The notes below the pieces were generated by a model. The model did no database searches, was not told where the DNA came from, and was given only the letters and a program-made list of their open reading frames with translations. 15,547 nt of DNA from Lachnospiraceae bacterium UBA7110 (GTDB lineage Bacteria; Bacillota; Clostridia; Lachnospirales; Lachnospiraceae), in contig DKYC01000010.1 of the NCBI GenBank assembly GCA_002492295.1, forward strand, positions 10,451 to 25,997, in the 5' to 3' direction. Below are positions 14,534 through 15,547 of this stretch, one piece after another (within the stretch, counting starts at the first letter, position 1; every line of letters begins with the position of its first letter). Both the position numbers and the translations under genes were made by a program.

Positions 14534-15379
14534 ATGGAAGAAGAAAAGATGATGCAGGCTACGGAAGGTTCAGGCGTAATGGACAGTGATTTTATTTCGC
14601 TGGATGCACTTGTCTATGCACCGCTTCACGCATTGGCGGAATCAAACCGGCAGCTTAGGGCACAAATCGTGGAAGCAATTAAGAGTATGGGAACGCAGCG
14701 TTACAACGGAAACGAAGAAACCACACACTTGGATAATATCAATATCGCGTATGACCAGATACGGCAGGAGGGTGAGGACGGATACAGTGTTGATAACCTT
14801 CAGGTACAGGTTCCGTTACTGTCAATTGTGCCCGTTACAAGTCTCAATGTAGACAAGGCGGAGATTAACTTTTCTACGGAAGTGAAAGCGGAACTGGACG
14901 AAGATACGAAAAAGCCGCAGATTACCGCGCGCATCTGCGCCCCCTCACAGCGGGAAAGCGATTTTCTGCCAAAGGTATCTTATAAACTGTCGGTCACGTC
15001 ATTACCGGCAACGGAAGGAATTATGCGGCTTAGCGATACGCTGAGTTCAAATCAGGTTGCAAAAAGAATTGATAATACGCCAATTGTTTTAAACGGTGAT
15101 TTAGGCAATGAAGAGCAGAAGGCGATTATGCAGGAGACAAAACAGCTTCGTGCAAAGGTCAGCAAGCTTGAACTGCTTCACAGAAAGATTGCCGCAATGA
15201 TAGAAGAGCAGGAACGCCTGCACCAAATCAGCAACGATTCCTTTGCTGAGGATACACATGAATTTGACAAGGAAAAATATCTCATGGCGCAGTCCTCAAT
15301 TGTCAACCGTATCATGGAATGCAAGGAGCAGATAATAGACAGGGAGATTCTGTATGGGCTTGATAGGGATTTTAAGTAA
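14534..15379 (+). CDS. DUF2589-like protein
   Basis: The protein has 281 residues. Residues about 19-52 (FISLDALVYAPLHALAES, then a helix to IKSMG) and about 88-115 (QVQVPLLSIVPVTSLNVDKA) match the pattern I know for DUF2589: a Pro-containing amphipathic helix, then VPLLSIVP and a beta strand. This family has no established function. Residues about 188-240 are a predicted coiled coil (QETKQLRAKVSKLELLHRK, then IAAMIEEQERL), which suggests oligomerisation. There is no signal peptide or membrane helix. GGAGG lies 6 bases before ATG 14534. It follows the hairpin block downstream of the lysozyme and overlaps the next ORF by 26 bases. The sequence family is moderately sure; the role is unknown. 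Confidence 0.7.
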   Translation: MEEEKMMQATEGSGVMDSDFISLDALVYAPLHALAESNRQLRAQIVEAIKSMGTQRYNGNEETTHLDNINIAYDQIRQEGEDGYSVDNLQVQVPLLSIVPVTSLNVDKAEINFSTEVKAELDEDTKKPQITARICAPSQRESDFLPKVSYKLSVTSLPATEGIMRLSDTLSSNQVAKRIDNTPIVLNGDLGNEEQKAIMQETKQLRAKVSKLELLHRKIAAMIEEQERLHQISNDSFAEDTHEFDKEKYLMAQSSIVNRIMECKEQIIDREILYGLDRDFK

Positions 15380-15547
15380 AAGCAGAAAGAAAGAGACGGC
15401 AGCCGGGCGCATAAAAAAGATATTGGAAGCGGATTTGGAACGGCTTATATGGGAAATGAATTTCCGCCTGCTCTGCCAACAGGGTCTGCAGGAGCGCATT
15501 CTTTGGGTGGAGGCGGCAAAAGTGACACAGGTGTCAGTTCATGAGGG
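15354..15547 (+). CDS. Unknown ORF overlapping the DUF2589-like gene, runs off the window (partial)
   Basis: ATG 15354 has AGGGAG 7 bases upstream and the frame stays open to the window end, giving at least 64 residues. It starts MGLIGILSKSRKKE and continues with helical, charged sequence (RIKKILEADLERLIWEMN). The 26-base overlap with the end of the DUF2589-like gene indicates translational coupling. No domain is recognisable in the visible part; a second DUF2589-associated protein is possible but not shown. Confidence 0.65.
   Translation, partial: MGLIGILSKSRKKETAAGRIKKILEADLERLIWEMNFRLLCQQGLQERILWVEAAKVTQVSVHE

Noticed and set aside
1..15547. CRISPR array, tRNA or rRNA genes, insertion sequences
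   Set aside because: No spaced direct repeats, no cloverleaf-like or rRNA-like sequence and no transposase were seen; the only direct repeats are inside the kinase coding sequence.

Overview
The window looks like chromosomal DNA of a low-to-mid GC Gram-positive anaerobe of the Clostridia, most likely Lachnospiraceae-like. The clues are strong AGGAGG-type ribosome sites on nearly every gene, tight co-directional operons, the pairing of a DUF6382-like domain with an FHA domain, WG-repeat and Tad-type pilus proteins, and a secreted protein with X2-like, Ser/Gly-linker and acidic Thr/Glu-rich parts. The taxonomic call is an inference from protein style only.

Region A (1-4323) is the 3' part of a plus-strand operon. 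It holds the end of a probable pilus-assembly protein, a short A24 prepilin peptidase (113-751), a membrane-anchored WG-repeat protein (778-2097), a DUF6382-like/FHA protein (2141-3460) and a PP2C phosphatase (3469-4221). The genes are 1-43 bases apart and end at a stem-loop terminator (4294-4323). That terminator lies inside a convergent minus-strand gene (4197-4685), which encodes only the N-terminal CxxC...CxxC domain of classical prepilin peptidases. The two domains that make one enzyme elsewhere are therefore separate genes here.

Region B (4686-12184) starts with a consensus-perfect sigma-A promoter (TTGACA, 17 bases, TATAAT) flanked by a 10-bp-arm inverted repeat and a 14-bp palindrome. 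It drives a 52-residue membrane protein, a transmembrane Ser/Thr kinase with a large extracytoplasmic beta-propeller, and a 1260-residue secreted multidomain protein, and ends at a 16-bp-stem terminator. Kinase, PP2C phosphatase and FHA reader form a complete phospho-threonine circuit split between regions A and B. The natural inference is phosphorylation control of a pilus or secretion apparatus and of the cell surface.

Region C (12185-15547) has a different, accessory character. It holds a helix-turn-helix-like gene broken by one base at an A7T4 run, then a probable extended -10 promoter, an Amidase_2 peptidoglycan amidase, and an SH3-like plus GH24 lysozyme. A block of three consecutive hairpins follows, the last with a T-tail. 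Next come a DUF2589-like protein and an overlapping ORF that runs off the window. The two lysins are phage-type and lack signal peptides, but no holin or virion gene is visible. This could be a prophage edge, a degraded prophage, or a small cassette built around cytoplasmic peptidoglycan hydrolases and DUF2589.
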